Below, piece after piece: positions 48,940-57,747 of a stretch of DNA of 64,000 bases; positions within the stretch are counted from its first letter, which is position 1, and each line of letters begins with the position of its first letter. A program made the position numbers and the translations under genes. The DNA lies in the NCBI GenBank assembly GCA_016342755.1, contig JAEINS010000006.1:1-64000 (forward strand), written 5' to 3'. The stretch comes from Melioribacteraceae bacterium. Lineage in GTDB: Bacteria; Bacteroidota; Ignavibacteria; Ignavibacteriales; Melioribacteraceae. The notes below the pieces were generated by a model that worked only from the letters and a program-made list of their open reading frames with translations, made no database searches and had not been told where the DNA came from.

Positions 48940-51561
48940 ATGAAAGTTAAGAAACTGGATGAAATGCCAAAGGCATATAATCCGAATGCTGTTGAAGACA
49001 AGTGGTCCAAATATTGGGAAGAAAATAAGATATATCATTCAGAACCGGATGAAACAAAAGAATCCTATTCAATTGTAATTCCGCCGCCTAATATTACAGG
49101 TATTCTGCACATGGGTCATATTCTAAATAACACACTTCAGGATATTTACATTCGTTATAAAAGAATGCAGGGTTACAACGCCTGTTGGGTTCCGGGAACT
49201 GATCATGCATCAATTGCAACAGAATCTAAAGTGATAAAACATCTTAAAGATCAGGGCATTAAGAAAGATGAAATTGGCCGTGATGAATTCTTAAAACACT
49301 GTCACGTATGGAAAGATAAATATGGCGGCATCATAACAAAACAGCTTCGTAAACTTGGTGTTAGCTGCGACTGGGATAGAGAACGTTTTACAATGGATGA
49401 TCACTATTACAAAAAAGTAATAGAGGCGTTTGTTGATCTATACAAAAAAGATATGATTTATAAAGGCTATAGAATGGTTAACTGGTGTCCGGCTAGTAAA
49501 TCTGCCATCTCTGATGAGGAAGTAATTTATAAAGAAGTAAACGGAAATCTTTGGCATTTTAAATATCCTATAAAAGACAGCGATAAATTTTTAGTAGTTG
49601 CTACCACAAGACCTGAAACAATGCTGGGTGATACCGGTCTTGCTGTTAATCCAAATGATGAACGATATAAAGATCTTGTTGGTAAATCGGTTGTACTGCC
49701 GATAGTAAATCGTGAGATACCTATATTTGCTGATGAATATGTTGATATGGAATTTGGAACCGGCTGTGTTAAGATTACCCCTGCTCATGATGTAAACGAT
49801 TATGACATGGGACAGAAACACAATCTTGAACTTATTAATATTTTCAACGAAGACGCAACAACAAACAAAAATGTGCCGGAAGAGTTTAGGGGATTAGACA
49901 GATACGAAGTCCGCAAAAAAGTTATTGCTAAACTTGAAGAACTTGGTCTGATGGAAAAAATAGAAGACTACACAAATAAAGTTGGTTATTCAGAAAGAGG
50001 CGGCGTTCCTATTGAACCTTATGTTTCTGAACAATGGTTTATGAAAATGGAAGAGCTTGTAAAACCGGCTCTGGATGTCGTTAGAGAAGGTAAAGTTAAT
50101 TTTCATCCGGCGCACTGGGTAAAAACATACGAACACTGGATGGCTAATATTAGAGACTGGTGTATTTCTCGTCAGCTTTGGTGGGGACACAGAATCCCGG
50201 TTTGGTACCACAATGAAACTGATGAAATCTATTGTGATGTTGAACCTCCAAAGGATATTGAAAACTGGCACCAGGAAGAAGATGTTCTTGATACATGGGC
50301 TTCTAGCTGGCTTTGGGCGCAGGATGTTTTTACAAGCGAGGAAGATCAAAAATATTATTATCCAACCGATTTATTAGTAACTGGTCCTGATATTATTTTC
50401 TTCTGGGTTGCAAGAATGATTATGGCTGGTATGGAATTTATGGGTGAGATTCCTTTTAAAGATGTTTATTTCACAAGTATTATCCGTGATGAAAAAGGCC
50501 GCAAGATGAGTAAATCGCTTGGCAACTCTCCAGATCCGCTTGATGTGATTGATGAATTTGGAACAGACGCTCTCAGATTTACAATGAACTTTATTGCTCC
50601 GCTTGGTCAGGATGTTCTTTTCAGTACTGATAAATGTGAGATTGGACGTAACTTTGCAAATAAAATTTGGAATGCTGCCCGTTATCTTCTAATGAATGCG
50701 CAGGATCTTGAATTATCTGATGAGTTAAAAGATAAACATGTTGACTTTGCAGATGAGTGGATTGAATCACGTTTCCAAAGTGCATTAAAAAATCTTAACA
50801 ACGCAATGGATAAGTTTGATATAAATGGTGCGACAAAAATAATCTATTCATTTATATGGAATGACTTCTGTGACTGGTATATAGAGCTTTCTAAAAACAG
50901 AATGTATTCGGATGATAAGGAAGTTAAGGCTGCTGTATTATCAAGAGCAATTTCTTTATTTGAAGATATGCTTAAAATCGCGCATCCGTTTATGCCTTTT
51001 ATAACTGAAGAAATCTACAACTCGATAACAGAAAGACCAGAGAAAAGCAGTATTTCTACGGAAGATTTTCCAAAGACTGATGAAAGTAAAATTAATAAAG
51101 CTGCTGAAGAGGAAATGGAATTTGTAATGGAAGTGATTACCGGATTAAGAAATATCCGCGGCGAGATGAATATTCCCCCATCGAAACTGATTAATGCTTT
51201 CTTAAAAACTGATAAACTAACTGAAAATGCTAAAAAATATATTGTTTCATTAGCGAAAATCGAAAACCTGGAAGCTTCTCCAAATTTAGAAAAGCCTAAA
51301 GGAAGTGCGGCCGTTGTTGTGAAAGATTGCGAAATCTTTGTTCCTCTTGAAGGTCTTGTTGATGTTGAAGCAGAAAAGCAAAAACTTGAAAAGGAAATAA
51401 GCAGGTTAGAAGGTATGTTAGCTGGTCTTACAAAGAAATTATCAAACGAGAACTTCGTTAGCCGTGCTCCGGCAAATGTTGTTGAAAACGAAAAGAAAAA
51501 ACAAGCTGACTGGACTGAACAGATTGAAAAACTGAAAGCTATTATGGCTGATTTAGTATAA
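48940..51561 (+). CDS. valS: Valyl-tRNA synthetase
   Basis: An 873-residue class I aminoacyl-tRNA synthetase. The HIGH motif is HMGH in NITGILHMGHILNN; KMSKS is in GRKMSKSLGNSPDP. The editing domain (TTRPETMLGDTGLAVNPND, FGTGCVKITPAHD) and the C-terminal coiled coil (EKQKLEKEISRLEGMLAG) are complete. It charges tRNA-Val. An alternative ATG lies eight codons in (MPKAYNPNAVEDKW). A terminator follows. No uncharged-tRNA sensing leader is seen upstream. Confidence 0.97.
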   Translation: MKVKKLDEMPKAYNPNAVEDKWSKYWEENKIYHSEPDETKESYSIVIPPPNITGILHMGHILNNTLQDIYIRYKRMQGYNACWVPGTDHASIATESKVIKHLKDQGIKKDEIGRDEFLKHCHVWKDKYGGIITKQLRKLGVSCDWDRERFTMDDHYYKKVIEAFVDLYKKDMIYKGYRMVNWCPASKSAISDEEVIYKEVNGNLWHFKYPIKDSDKFLVVATTRPETMLGDTGLAVNPNDERYKDLVGKSVVLPIVNREIPIFADEYVDMEFGTGCVKITPAHDVNDYDMGQKHNLELINIFNEDATTNKNVPEEFRGLDRYEVRKKVIAKLEELGLMEKIEDYTNKVGYSERGGVPIEPYVSEQWFMKMEELVKPALDVVREGKVNFHPAHWVKTYEHWMANIRDWCISRQLWWGHRIPVWYHNETDEIYCDVEPPKDIENWHQEEDVLDTWASSWLWAQDVFTSEEDQKYYYPTDLLVTGPDIIFFWVARMIMAGMEFMGEIPFKDVYFTSIIRDEKGRKMSKSLGNSPDPLDVIDEFGTDALRFTMNFIAPLGQDVLFSTDKCEIGRNFANKIWNAARYLLMNAQDLELSDELKDKHVDFADEWIESRFQSALKNLNNAMDKFDINGATKIIYSFIWNDFCDWYIELSKNRMYSDDKEVKAAVLSRAISLFEDMLKIAHPFMPFITEEIYNSITERPEKSSISTEDFPKTDESKINKAAEEEMEFVMEVITGLRNIRGEMNIPPSKLINAFLKTDKLTENAKKYIVSLAKIENLEASPNLEKPKGSAAVVVKDCEIFVPLEGLVDVEAEKQKLEKEISRLEGMLAGLTKKLSNENFVSRAPANVVENEKKKQADWTEQIEKLKAIMADLV

Positions 51562-51567
51562 ACAATT

Positions 51568-51594
51568 AAAGGCGGTGTTTACATCGCCTTTTTA
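51568..51594 (+). terminator. Rho-independent terminator of valS
   Basis: Stem AAAGGCG / CGCCTTT with a 10-base loop and a T-run, 7 bp after the valS stop. Confidence 0.8.
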
Positions 51595-51612
51595 TTAAAA
51601 TAAAGATTAAGA

Positions 51613-51687
51613 AAGATCTCTCACGGAAAAACTGTTCGAGATGACGTTTGGTTGTCATTTCGAAGGAGCAGAGCGACTGAGAAATCT
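51613..51687. repeat. Inverted intergenic repeat (REP/BIME-like)
   Basis: The left arm AGATCTCTCACGG...GAGATGAC and the right arm GTCATTTCG...GCGACTGAGAAATCT are imperfect reverse complements around a short centre (ATGAC-GTTTGGTT-GTCAT). It is the fullest copy of the family also seen at 15347-15417 and 61409-61455. Confidence 0.65.
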
Positions 51688-51711
51688 GTATTATAAATTA
51701 GAAACACACAA

Positions 51712-52353
51712 ATGAAAAAAATAATATTCTGGGATAACGACGGTGTATTAGTTAACACCGAAAAATATTACTACCAGGCTAACAAAGAAACTTTAGCTGA
51801 GTTAGATATTGAGCTTGATGAAAAAACATTTGCTGAGATATCGCTTATAAAGGGCGAGAGTGTTTTTAATCTTGCTCTTGAAAAAGGTTATTCCAGAGAA
51901 GACTATCAAAGCTTGCTTTCAAAAAGAAATTATATTTATAAAAAACTTTTGGTTGATAACAATTGTTTAATGCCGGGGATTGAAAAAATTCTGATAGAAC
52001 TTTCAGAACGTTTTGAAATGGCAATTGTTACTAGTTCCAGAAATGAAAATTTTTATGCTCTTCATAAAAAAACTGATTTGTTAAAATACTTTAAGTTTGT
52101 ATTAGTTCGTGAAGATTATAAAAATTCAAAACCCGCTCCAGAACCATATTTATTGGCATTAGAGAAATCGGGATATTCAAAAAACGAAGCTATTATTATT
52201 GAGGATACTGATAGAGGATTAGAAGCAGCTTTATCAGCCGGGATTGATTGTATAGTTTATCCAAATCATTATCTCAAAGATTCTAAGTTTGAAGGAGCAA
52301 AACATATTATAAGTGAACTGTCTGAACTTCTTGAATTAGACTGCTTTAACTAA
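51712..52353 (+). CDS. HAD-superfamily (subfamily IA) hydrolase, beta-phosphoglucomutase-like
   Basis: A 213-residue HAD enzyme. Motif I is DNDGVLVNTE, with nucleophile Asp8 and general acid Asp10. Motif II is VTSSR, motif III the Lys in SKPAPEPY, motif IV EDTDRG. The helical cap domain (about 15-85) has the type seen in beta-phosphoglucomutase and phosphoglycolate phosphatase. Probably a small-sugar-phosphate phosphatase or mutase. It ends exactly where the convergent gene ends, so there is no terminator between them. Confidence 0.92.
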   Translation: MKKIIFWDNDGVLVNTEKYYYQANKETLAELDIELDEKTFAEISLIKGESVFNLALEKGYSREDYQSLLSKRNYIYKKLLVDNNCLMPGIEKILIELSERFEMAIVTSSRNENFYALHKKTDLLKYFKFVLVREDYKNSKPAPEPYLLALEKSGYSKNEAIIIEDTDRGLEAALSAGIDCIVYPNHYLKDSKFEGAKHIISELSELLELDCFN

Positions 52354-53208
52354 TTACACCGGATCAATATGTACAAACACTTTTTGAACTTCACCTAAAC
52401 TTTCAATTGCACGCTGCACATCTTTTCCAATATCATGCGATTGTTTTGTACTCATGTTTTTATCAACTTCCACATGAATTTCAATGTGAAATTTATCGCC
52501 CACATAATGCGACCGAAGATCATTTAAACCAAGTACATCATCAACATTTAGAGCTGCTTTACTTATATCAAAAACCAAATGATTGTCGGCTGATCTTCCC
52601 ATAAGGAAATCAATATTTTCCTTACCAATATCCCAGCCGGCTTTAAGAATAAAAACCGCTACAACTAATCCGGCAATACCATCAACATAACTATAACCTA
52701 AGCTAACACATATAACCCCTATTAAAGCTATTGATGAAGCAAGTACATCGTTTAAGCTATCAGTAGCAGAGGCTCTTAAAGCCGTGCTATTAAATTGTTT
52801 GTCAAGTTTGGTTAAATATTTGTTCAAAAAAAGTTTTACTAATATTGAAATTGCAAGAACTATATATACGAATATTCCAATTTCGATTTCTTCGGGTGAG
52901 ATAATTCTGTATACAGATTCTTTAAATATTTCCAAACCAACAACTATTGTAAACACAGCTACAATAAAAGCAGCAATAGGCTGGGCAGCACTGTGTCCAA
53001 ACTGATGATCCTGATCAGCTTTTTGATACGATACTTTTACTCCGACAGTAATTGCAATTGATGCGATTATATCTGTTAAAGAATTAAGTGCCTCAGAAAT
53101 AATTGCTATAGAATTAGATAATATACCAATTATAGCTTTTAAGATGAATAAAAATATATTCGAAAATAAAACTATGTTGGCAGCTTTTTGAACCTTTGTA
53201 GACATCAT
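52354..53208 (-). CDS. Cation diffusion facilitator (CDF) transporter
   Basis: A 284-residue CDF protein. Six transmembrane helices (about 10-205) carry the metal-site motifs: SEALNSLTDI in TM2 and the ATDSLNDVLAS sequence in TM5, where the canonical first His of HxxxD is replaced by Thr/Asn. The C-terminal cytoplasmic domain (about 210-284) has HIEIHVEVDKNMS and ends VFVHIDPV, typical for metal-induced dimerisation. It likely exports Zn2+, Fe2+, Mn2+ or Cd2+; the altered TM5 site suggests a non-zinc preference (inference). Confidence 0.92.
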   Translation of the reverse strand: MMSTKVQKAANIVLFSNIFLFILKAIIGILSNSIAIISEALNSLTDIIASIAITVGVKVSYQKADQDHQFGHSAAQPIAAFIVAVFTIVVGLEIFKESVYRIISPEEIEIGIFVYIVLAISILVKLFLNKYLTKLDKQFNSTALRASATDSLNDVLASSIALIGVICVSLGYSYVDGIAGLVVAVFILKAGWDIGKENIDFLMGRSADNHLVFDISKAALNVDDVLGLNDLRSHYVGDKFHIEIHVEVDKNMSTKQSHDIGKDVQRAIESLGEVQKVFVHIDPV

Positions 53209-53226
53209 GTCCCGTTATTAGTTTAA

Positions 53227-53254
53227 GAAAAACCCGATCCAGTTGAATCGGGTT
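53227..53254 (-). terminator. Rho-independent terminator of pepT
   Basis: A perfect 8-bp stem AACCCGAT / ATCGGGTT with an 8-base loop; on the minus strand it is followed by TTTTTCTT. It lies 18 bp past the pepT stop. Confidence 0.8.
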
Positions 53255-53271
53255 AAAATATACAAATTAAA

Positions 53272-54522
53272 TTAAGCTTTCTCTTCCCAAATATTGGCTA
53301 GAGTAACAATCATTTTAGTTGCCATCTCAATATCCTGTGCAGCAACAAATTCTGTATATGCATGGAAATTATGCCCGCCTGCAAATAAATTTGGAGTTGG
53401 TAATCCCATGTAACTTAATCTGGAGCCATCTGTACCGCCGCGAATAGCAGACTGTATTGGAGTAATATCTAATCTTTTTAATGCTTCAACCGCAAACTCT
53501 TCAACATGCGGATGGTCATTTAATATATAAACCATATTTCTATATTGTTCTGTTACTTTGAATTTTGCACTTGAACCCGGATAATCAGCAACAGCTTTAT
53601 CAACAACTTGTTTTAAGTAAGTTTCATATTCTGCTAACTTATCCGAAATAAAATCTCTTATAATAAACTTACAGATCATTTCAGATTCATTACCGTTCAT
53701 GCTGGTACAATGTACAAAACCTTCACGTCCTTCAGTTGTTTCCGGTGATAATCTATCCTTAGGCAACAAATCAATAAAGTGTGATGCAACCTTTATAGCA
53801 CTTACCATTTTATCTTTTGCATAGCCTGGATGCACATTCTGGCCAGTGAATACAACTTCAACACCATCAGCACTAAATGTTTCAGTTTCTACTTCACCGC
53901 GTGTGCTGCCATCAATAGTGTAGGCGTATTTTGCCCCTAATTTTTTAACATCAAATTTTTCTGTTCCTCTGCCAACTTCTTCATCTGGTGTAAAACAAAT
54001 TTTTACAGTTCCATGTTTTACGTCCGGGTGAGTAATTAAATAATTTAATGCATCCATAATTTCAGCTATACCAGCCTTATCGTCGGCACCAAGCAGAGTG
54101 GTTCCGTCAGTAGTAATAATATCAAATCCCATCATATCTTTAAGAGGCGGATTCTCGTCAAACTTAATAATTTTCGAATTATCATTTGGAAGAACAATAT
54201 CTCCGCCCTGATAATTTTTATGAATTATTGGATTTACATTTGTTCCGGTTACCGCAGGCGAAGTATCAACATGAGCTATAAAAGCTATTACAGGAACTTC
54301 TTTTTCACTGTTTGACGGGAGAGTTGCCATAACATAACCATGCTCATCTAACGCGGCATCTTCTATTCCAATTTGTTTAAGTTCTTTAACTAATATTTTT
54401 GAAAGTTCTAATTGTTTAAGATCGCTTGGAAAGGTTGTTGATTCTTCATCAGATTTAGTGTCAATCTTCACATATTCTAAAAATCTATCAACACATGTAA
54501 ACTTATAATTTGCATCGAACAT
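53272..54522 (-). CDS. pepT: Peptidase T (tripeptide aminopeptidase)
   Basis: A 416-residue M20B metallopeptidase. Zinc-site motifs are present in order: AHVDTSPAVTG, the bridging Asp in TLLGADDKAG, the catalytic Glu pair in FTPDEEVGRG, the YTIDGSTRGEVE dimer segment, and the late GGTDGSRLS and the His in AGGHNFHAYTEF. Full length for PepT. It removes N-terminal residues from tripeptides in the cytoplasm. It is transcribed alone, ending in a terminator. Confidence 0.96.
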   Translation of the reverse strand: MFDANYKFTCVDRFLEYVKIDTKSDEESTTFPSDLKQLELSKILVKELKQIGIEDAALDEHGYVMATLPSNSEKEVPVIAFIAHVDTSPAVTGTNVNPIIHKNYQGGDIVLPNDNSKIIKFDENPPLKDMMGFDIITTDGTTLLGADDKAGIAEIMDALNYLITHPDVKHGTVKICFTPDEEVGRGTEKFDVKKLGAKYAYTIDGSTRGEVETETFSADGVEVVFTGQNVHPGYAKDKMVSAIKVASHFIDLLPKDRLSPETTEGREGFVHCTSMNGNESEMICKFIIRDFISDKLAEYETYLKQVVDKAVADYPGSSAKFKVTEQYRNMVYILNDHPHVEEFAVEALKRLDITPIQSAIRGGTDGSRLSYMGLPTPNLFAGGHNFHAYTEFVAAQDIEMATKMIVTLANIWEEKA

Positions 54523-54663
54523 ATTTTCCTCAATATTAAATTATATAATTTTTTAACTTTTAATAATATTGAAAATGAGTTTGAATTCCAAGGGAGAGAA
54601 TCTGTTATTTTTTATATCGCAAAATAGTATATTTAATCTAAACAAAAAGAGGATATATAAGTT

Positions 54664-55968
54664 ATGAATACAGTGGAACTGATTAGAAAAAAGCGTAACG
54701 GATTTGAATTAACAACTGAGGAAATTGAGTTTTTAATATCCGGTTACACAAAAAATAAAATTCCGGATTATCAGTTTTCTGCATTTTTAATGTCCGTGTT
54801 TTTTAAAGGAATGTCTACTAAAGAGACTGCTGCTTTAACTAAAGCAATGTTATACAGCGGAAAAGTAATAGATTTGGGCTCAATAAAGGGAACTAAAGTT
54901 GATAAACATTCAACTGGCGGAGTTGGTGATAAAACCTCTTTAATACTAGCTCCTATTGTTGCGGCAGCAGGTGTTAACGTTCCAATGATTTCCGGAAGAG
55001 GATTAGGACACACGGGCGGAACCTTAGATAAACTTGAAGCAATAAATGGTTTTAGAACAGATTTAAATCTTTCTCAATACAAAAACACAATTAAAAAGTG
55101 CGGAGCTGTTTTAATTGGCCAGACTGCAAATATTGCTCCTGCCGATAAATTGATCTACTCACTTCGGGATGTTACCGCCACAGTAGAATCAATACCATTA
55201 ATTACCGGAAGTATAATGAGTAAAAAACTTGCTGAAGGAATTGACGGACTTGTGCTGGATGTAAAAACCGGCAGCGGTGCATTTATGAAAAAAATGAGTG
55301 ACGCTAAAACATTAGCAGAATCTCTTATAAATACAGCAAAAGAATTTGATAAAAAAGTACTAGCAATGATAACCGATATGAATCAGCCTTTGGGAAATTA
55401 CATTGGAAACTGGTTAGAAGTTTACGAATCAGCAAAAGTTTTGCAGGGTGAATATGTTGAAGATCTCTGCACTGTAACACATAATTTGGCCGGCGCAATG
55501 ATTTTTCTTGGGGGAAAGGCAAAATCAATTGAAGAAGGAATTCAGATTTCGGAGGAAATGGTTAAGTCGGGGAAAGCTTATGATAAATTTCTGGAAGTTG
55601 TAAAAATTCAGAAAGGTGATATAAATCTCATTAAAAACCTAGAATCTTATCCTAAAGCAAAATTTTCTGATAAAGTGTTGGCTGAAAAAGATGGTTATTT
55701 AAAATCAGTGGATAATTATGAGATAGGAATGGCTGCGTTGGATTTAGGAGCCGGAAGAGCAACAAAAGAAGATATAATTGATCCTAAAGCCGGAATTATT
55801 TTTAATCCTAAAATTGGAATGAAAATTAAAAAAGGCGATGTAATTGCTGAAATTTTTACAGATAGAAAGAAAATGATTGATAAGGTTAAGACTAGAATTT
55901 CTAATTCAATTGAACTTAGTAACAATAAAGTTTCCAAACCGAAGTTAATAAAAAGTATTTTATCATAA
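54664..55968 (+). CDS. deoA: Thymidine / pyrimidine-nucleoside phosphorylase
   Basis: A 434-residue enzyme with the family signature SGRGLGHTGGTLDKLEAI near residues 112-129. The phosphate- and base-binding blocks VDKHSTGGVGDKTSL, SLRDVTATVESIPLI and DVKTGSGAFM are also present, followed by a C-terminal PYNP domain. It phosphorolyses thymidine or uridine to the base and (deoxy)ribose 1-phosphate. deoA versus pdp cannot be settled from sequence alone, though bacteria with a single such gene often have the broad Pdp type. Confidence 0.95.
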   Translation: MNTVELIRKKRNGFELTTEEIEFLISGYTKNKIPDYQFSAFLMSVFFKGMSTKETAALTKAMLYSGKVIDLGSIKGTKVDKHSTGGVGDKTSLILAPIVAAAGVNVPMISGRGLGHTGGTLDKLEAINGFRTDLNLSQYKNTIKKCGAVLIGQTANIAPADKLIYSLRDVTATVESIPLITGSIMSKKLAEGIDGLVLDVKTGSGAFMKKMSDAKTLAESLINTAKEFDKKVLAMITDMNQPLGNYIGNWLEVYESAKVLQGEYVEDLCTVTHNLAGAMIFLGGKAKSIEEGIQISEEMVKSGKAYDKFLEVVKIQKGDINLIKNLESYPKAKFSDKVLAEKDGYLKSVDNYEIGMAALDLGAGRATKEDIIDPKAGIIFNPKIGMKIKKGDVIAEIFTDRKKMIDKVKTRISNSIELSNNKVSKPKLIKSILS

Positions 55969-55998
55969 AAAAAGCCGGAACCTTTTCGGAATTCCGGC
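55967..55998 (-). terminator. Rho-independent terminator on the minus strand
   Basis: Stem GCCGGAA / TTCCGGC (55974-55980 with 55992-55998) preceded on the plus strand by seven A (55967-55973), i.e. a T7 tail on the minus strand. No minus-strand ORF ends here, so it probably ends a non-coding RNA. Confidence 0.7.
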
Positions 55999-56210
55999 GT
56001 TAAACCTCCGTCTGCTTAATTTTTTAGAAATTAATTGCAGATCTTTGATATAAGTATTATTTGGATAATTTCACCTTTCAAGCCTCAGCTTAAAAAACCT
56101 AAGGTCAGCGCGTTATCTCAGCAAACCTTTTTCTTTTGTTGTTAGGGCTCTTTTAAGAATTCAATTATCTAAATTAAATTTTTAACCTATATCAAAGATC
56201 ATAAAGTTAT
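55967..56210 (-). ncRNA. Candidate structured RNA, about 240 nt (6S-like architecture)
   Basis: The 480-bp gap holds no ORF but a minus-strand transcript is suggested. A perfect 13-bp closing stem (GATCTTTGATATA at 56188-56200 on the minus strand, pairing with 56040-56052) encloses about 135 nt. These contain further helices (TTTAGATAATT with AATTATCCAAA, CCTAA with TTAGG, AAGGT with ACCTT). A terminator hairpin with T7 follows at the 3' end. A long rod with a bulged middle is the layout of 6S RNA, but I do not see conserved 6S sequence and cannot run a covariance search. Confidence 0.45.
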
Positions 56211-56218
56211 AATTTCAT

Positions 56219-56232
56219 TGCTTCTAGAAGCA
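56219..56232. promoter_or_regulatory. Perfect 14-bp palindrome upstream of the RNA candidate
   Basis: TGCTTCTAGAAGCA is fully self-complementary and lies within about 20 bases upstream of the closing stem of the RNA candidate. It could be an operator or a small hairpin. The remaining bases up to 56448 show only the ribosome site GGAGG of the next gene. Confidence 0.35.
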
Positions 56233-56448
56233 GTTTCAAATCTAAACTTTTCTTTGAAATTTTGAAGTCAAAATTTTTTAACTTTTATTTAAAAATTAAT
56301 TTATGCATATTCAAAATTGATAAGAGTTAATTCCGGGCATGCATATCTTAATAAAACAGTTCAAAAACAAATCCAGATAGTAGTTAAGCCGTAATTTTTA
56401 TATTTTAATATCATAAATATCTAATCATAAAATCTTTCGGAGGAAAGT

Positions 56449-57318
56449 ATGAATTTTATAATGCCTGCAATATTAGCAATAGTCGCGTTTATCGTGTTTG
56501 TTGTAACAAAGAAAAATAATAAAAACAAGGAATCTTTTATTTCATTGTTAATTGGTTTGGTAATGGCGGTAATAGCTTTTGTTCAGTTTGTAACAGTTGT
56601 TCCGGCCGGAACTGTAGGGGTTGTTGATTTTTTTGGAACAGTAAGTGACCAAACATTAAGACCCGGTGTAAATATTGTTAATCCGTTAGCAACAATTCAC
56701 AAGTTCGATCAGAAAACCCAGACAATTACCGCAAGCATGAGTGTTCCTTCAAAAGAAGGGTTAAGTGTTGGTATTGATGTCTCGATTCTTTATAAGTTAG
56801 ATGAATCTAAAGCAAATGAAATTTACAAAACTGTTGGTATTGATTTCGTAAATAAAATATTGGTTCCAAATTTCAGATCTATTGTTAGAGATGTTACTGC
56901 TAAGTACGAAGCAAAAGATCTTTATACTTCTTTAAGAGATCAGATTTCTGATGAAATTGCCGCAGATATTAGAGAAAGAGTTGCTCCAAGAGGAATAATT
57001 GTAGAAAGTGTTCCTATTCGCGGAATAAAATTACCTTCTAATTTAATGCAGTCTATTGAGGCTAAACTACAAGCCGAACAAGAAAGCCAGAAAATGGCAT
57101 TTGTTCTGCAAAAGGAAAGACAAGAGGCTGAAAGAAAAAGTATTGAAGCTAAAGGTATTTCTGATTTCCAAACTATAGTTTCTAAAGGTATTAGCGATCA
57201 GCTGCTAAAGTGGAAAGGAATTGAGGCTACTGAAAAATTAGCAAGTTCTCCTAATAGCAAAGTAATAGTAATTGGTTCCGGAAAAGACGGACTTCCAATT
57301 ATTTTGGGAAACAACTAA
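56449..57318 (+). CDS. Prohibitin-like SPFH/band 7 membrane protein
   Basis: A 289-residue protein. Two N-terminal hydrophobic segments (about 1-19 and 27-47) are followed by the SPFH domain (about 48-215: VVPAGTVGVVDFFG, LRPGVNIVNPLATIH, AKYEAKDLYTSLRDQI). A charged coiled coil (about 205-245: KLQAEQESQKMAFVLQKERQ) and a C-terminal end with VIVIGSGKDGLPIILG complete it. Prohibitin-type members form ring oligomers that organise membrane proteases. GGAGG precedes the start. Confidence 0.92.
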   Translation: MNFIMPAILAIVAFIVFVVTKKNNKNKESFISLLIGLVMAVIAFVQFVTVVPAGTVGVVDFFGTVSDQTLRPGVNIVNPLATIHKFDQKTQTITASMSVPSKEGLSVGIDVSILYKLDESKANEIYKTVGIDFVNKILVPNFRSIVRDVTAKYEAKDLYTSLRDQISDEIAADIRERVAPRGIIVESVPIRGIKLPSNLMQSIEAKLQAEQESQKMAFVLQKERQEAERKSIEAKGISDFQTIVSKGISDQLLKWKGIEATEKLASSPNSKVIVIGSGKDGLPIILGNN

Positions 57319-57334
57319 AGTAGAAAGGGAAAAA

Positions 57335-57691
57335 ATGTCAGTACCGTTAAAAATAAATTTAAATGATCAAAATTTCTTGGAAATTGAATGGGATGATGGA
57401 AGATTATGTAAATATCCGCTAAAATATTTACGTGATGAAACACCCGATGCCGGAAATAAAGGTGAAACAATTCTGTGGAAACATATTCCGCCTTCCGATC
57501 CCGGACCTGATAAACCCGGCAAATATGAAATTGAAAGTATTGAACTTGTTGGGAGTTATGCTCTGAGTATTAAATGGAAAGACGGTTATGATTATGGAAT
57601 CTATTCATGGAAGTTATTGTTAGAAATGGCTGATGCAATAGAAGTTGAAGATAATTTGCCGGATTTTGATAATCATGAACATAAACATTAA
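57335..57691 (+). CDS. DUF971-family protein
   Basis: A 118-residue protein (gamma-butyrobetaine hydroxylase N-terminal-like domain): LEIEWDDGRLCKYPLKYLRD near residues 13-32, then SIELVGSYALSIKWKDGYDYGIYSWKLL. The start at 57335 follows AAAGGGA; a longer frame from 57272 overlaps the prohibitin gene. DUF971 proteins are linked to Fe-S cluster carriers in several bacteria; here it is paired with a prohibitin-like gene and closed by a strong terminator. Function unknown. Confidence 0.88.
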   Translation: MSVPLKINLNDQNFLEIEWDDGRLCKYPLKYLRDETPDAGNKGETILWKHIPPSDPGPDKPGKYEIESIELVGSYALSIKWKDGYDYGIYSWKLLLEMADAIEVEDNLPDFDNHEHKH

Positions 57692-57703
57692 GCAATTATA
57701 AAA

Positions 57704-57736
57704 AAAGGTGACATCTTTTTAAAAGATGTCACCTTT
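57704..57736. terminator. Bidirectional terminator hairpin
   Basis: A perfect 16-bp inverted repeat AAAGGTGACATCTTTT / AAAAGATGTCACCTTT, with A and T runs on either side. It lies between the DUF971 gene and the convergent ABC permease gene, so it can stop transcription from both. Confidence 0.88.
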
Positions 57737-57747
57737 AAAATTAACCT

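Noticed and set aside
55974-55998. Hairpin as terminator of the nucleoside phosphorylase gene
   Set aside because: The T-run is on the minus strand; on the plus strand the stem is preceded by A and not followed by T, so it cannot work well for that gene.
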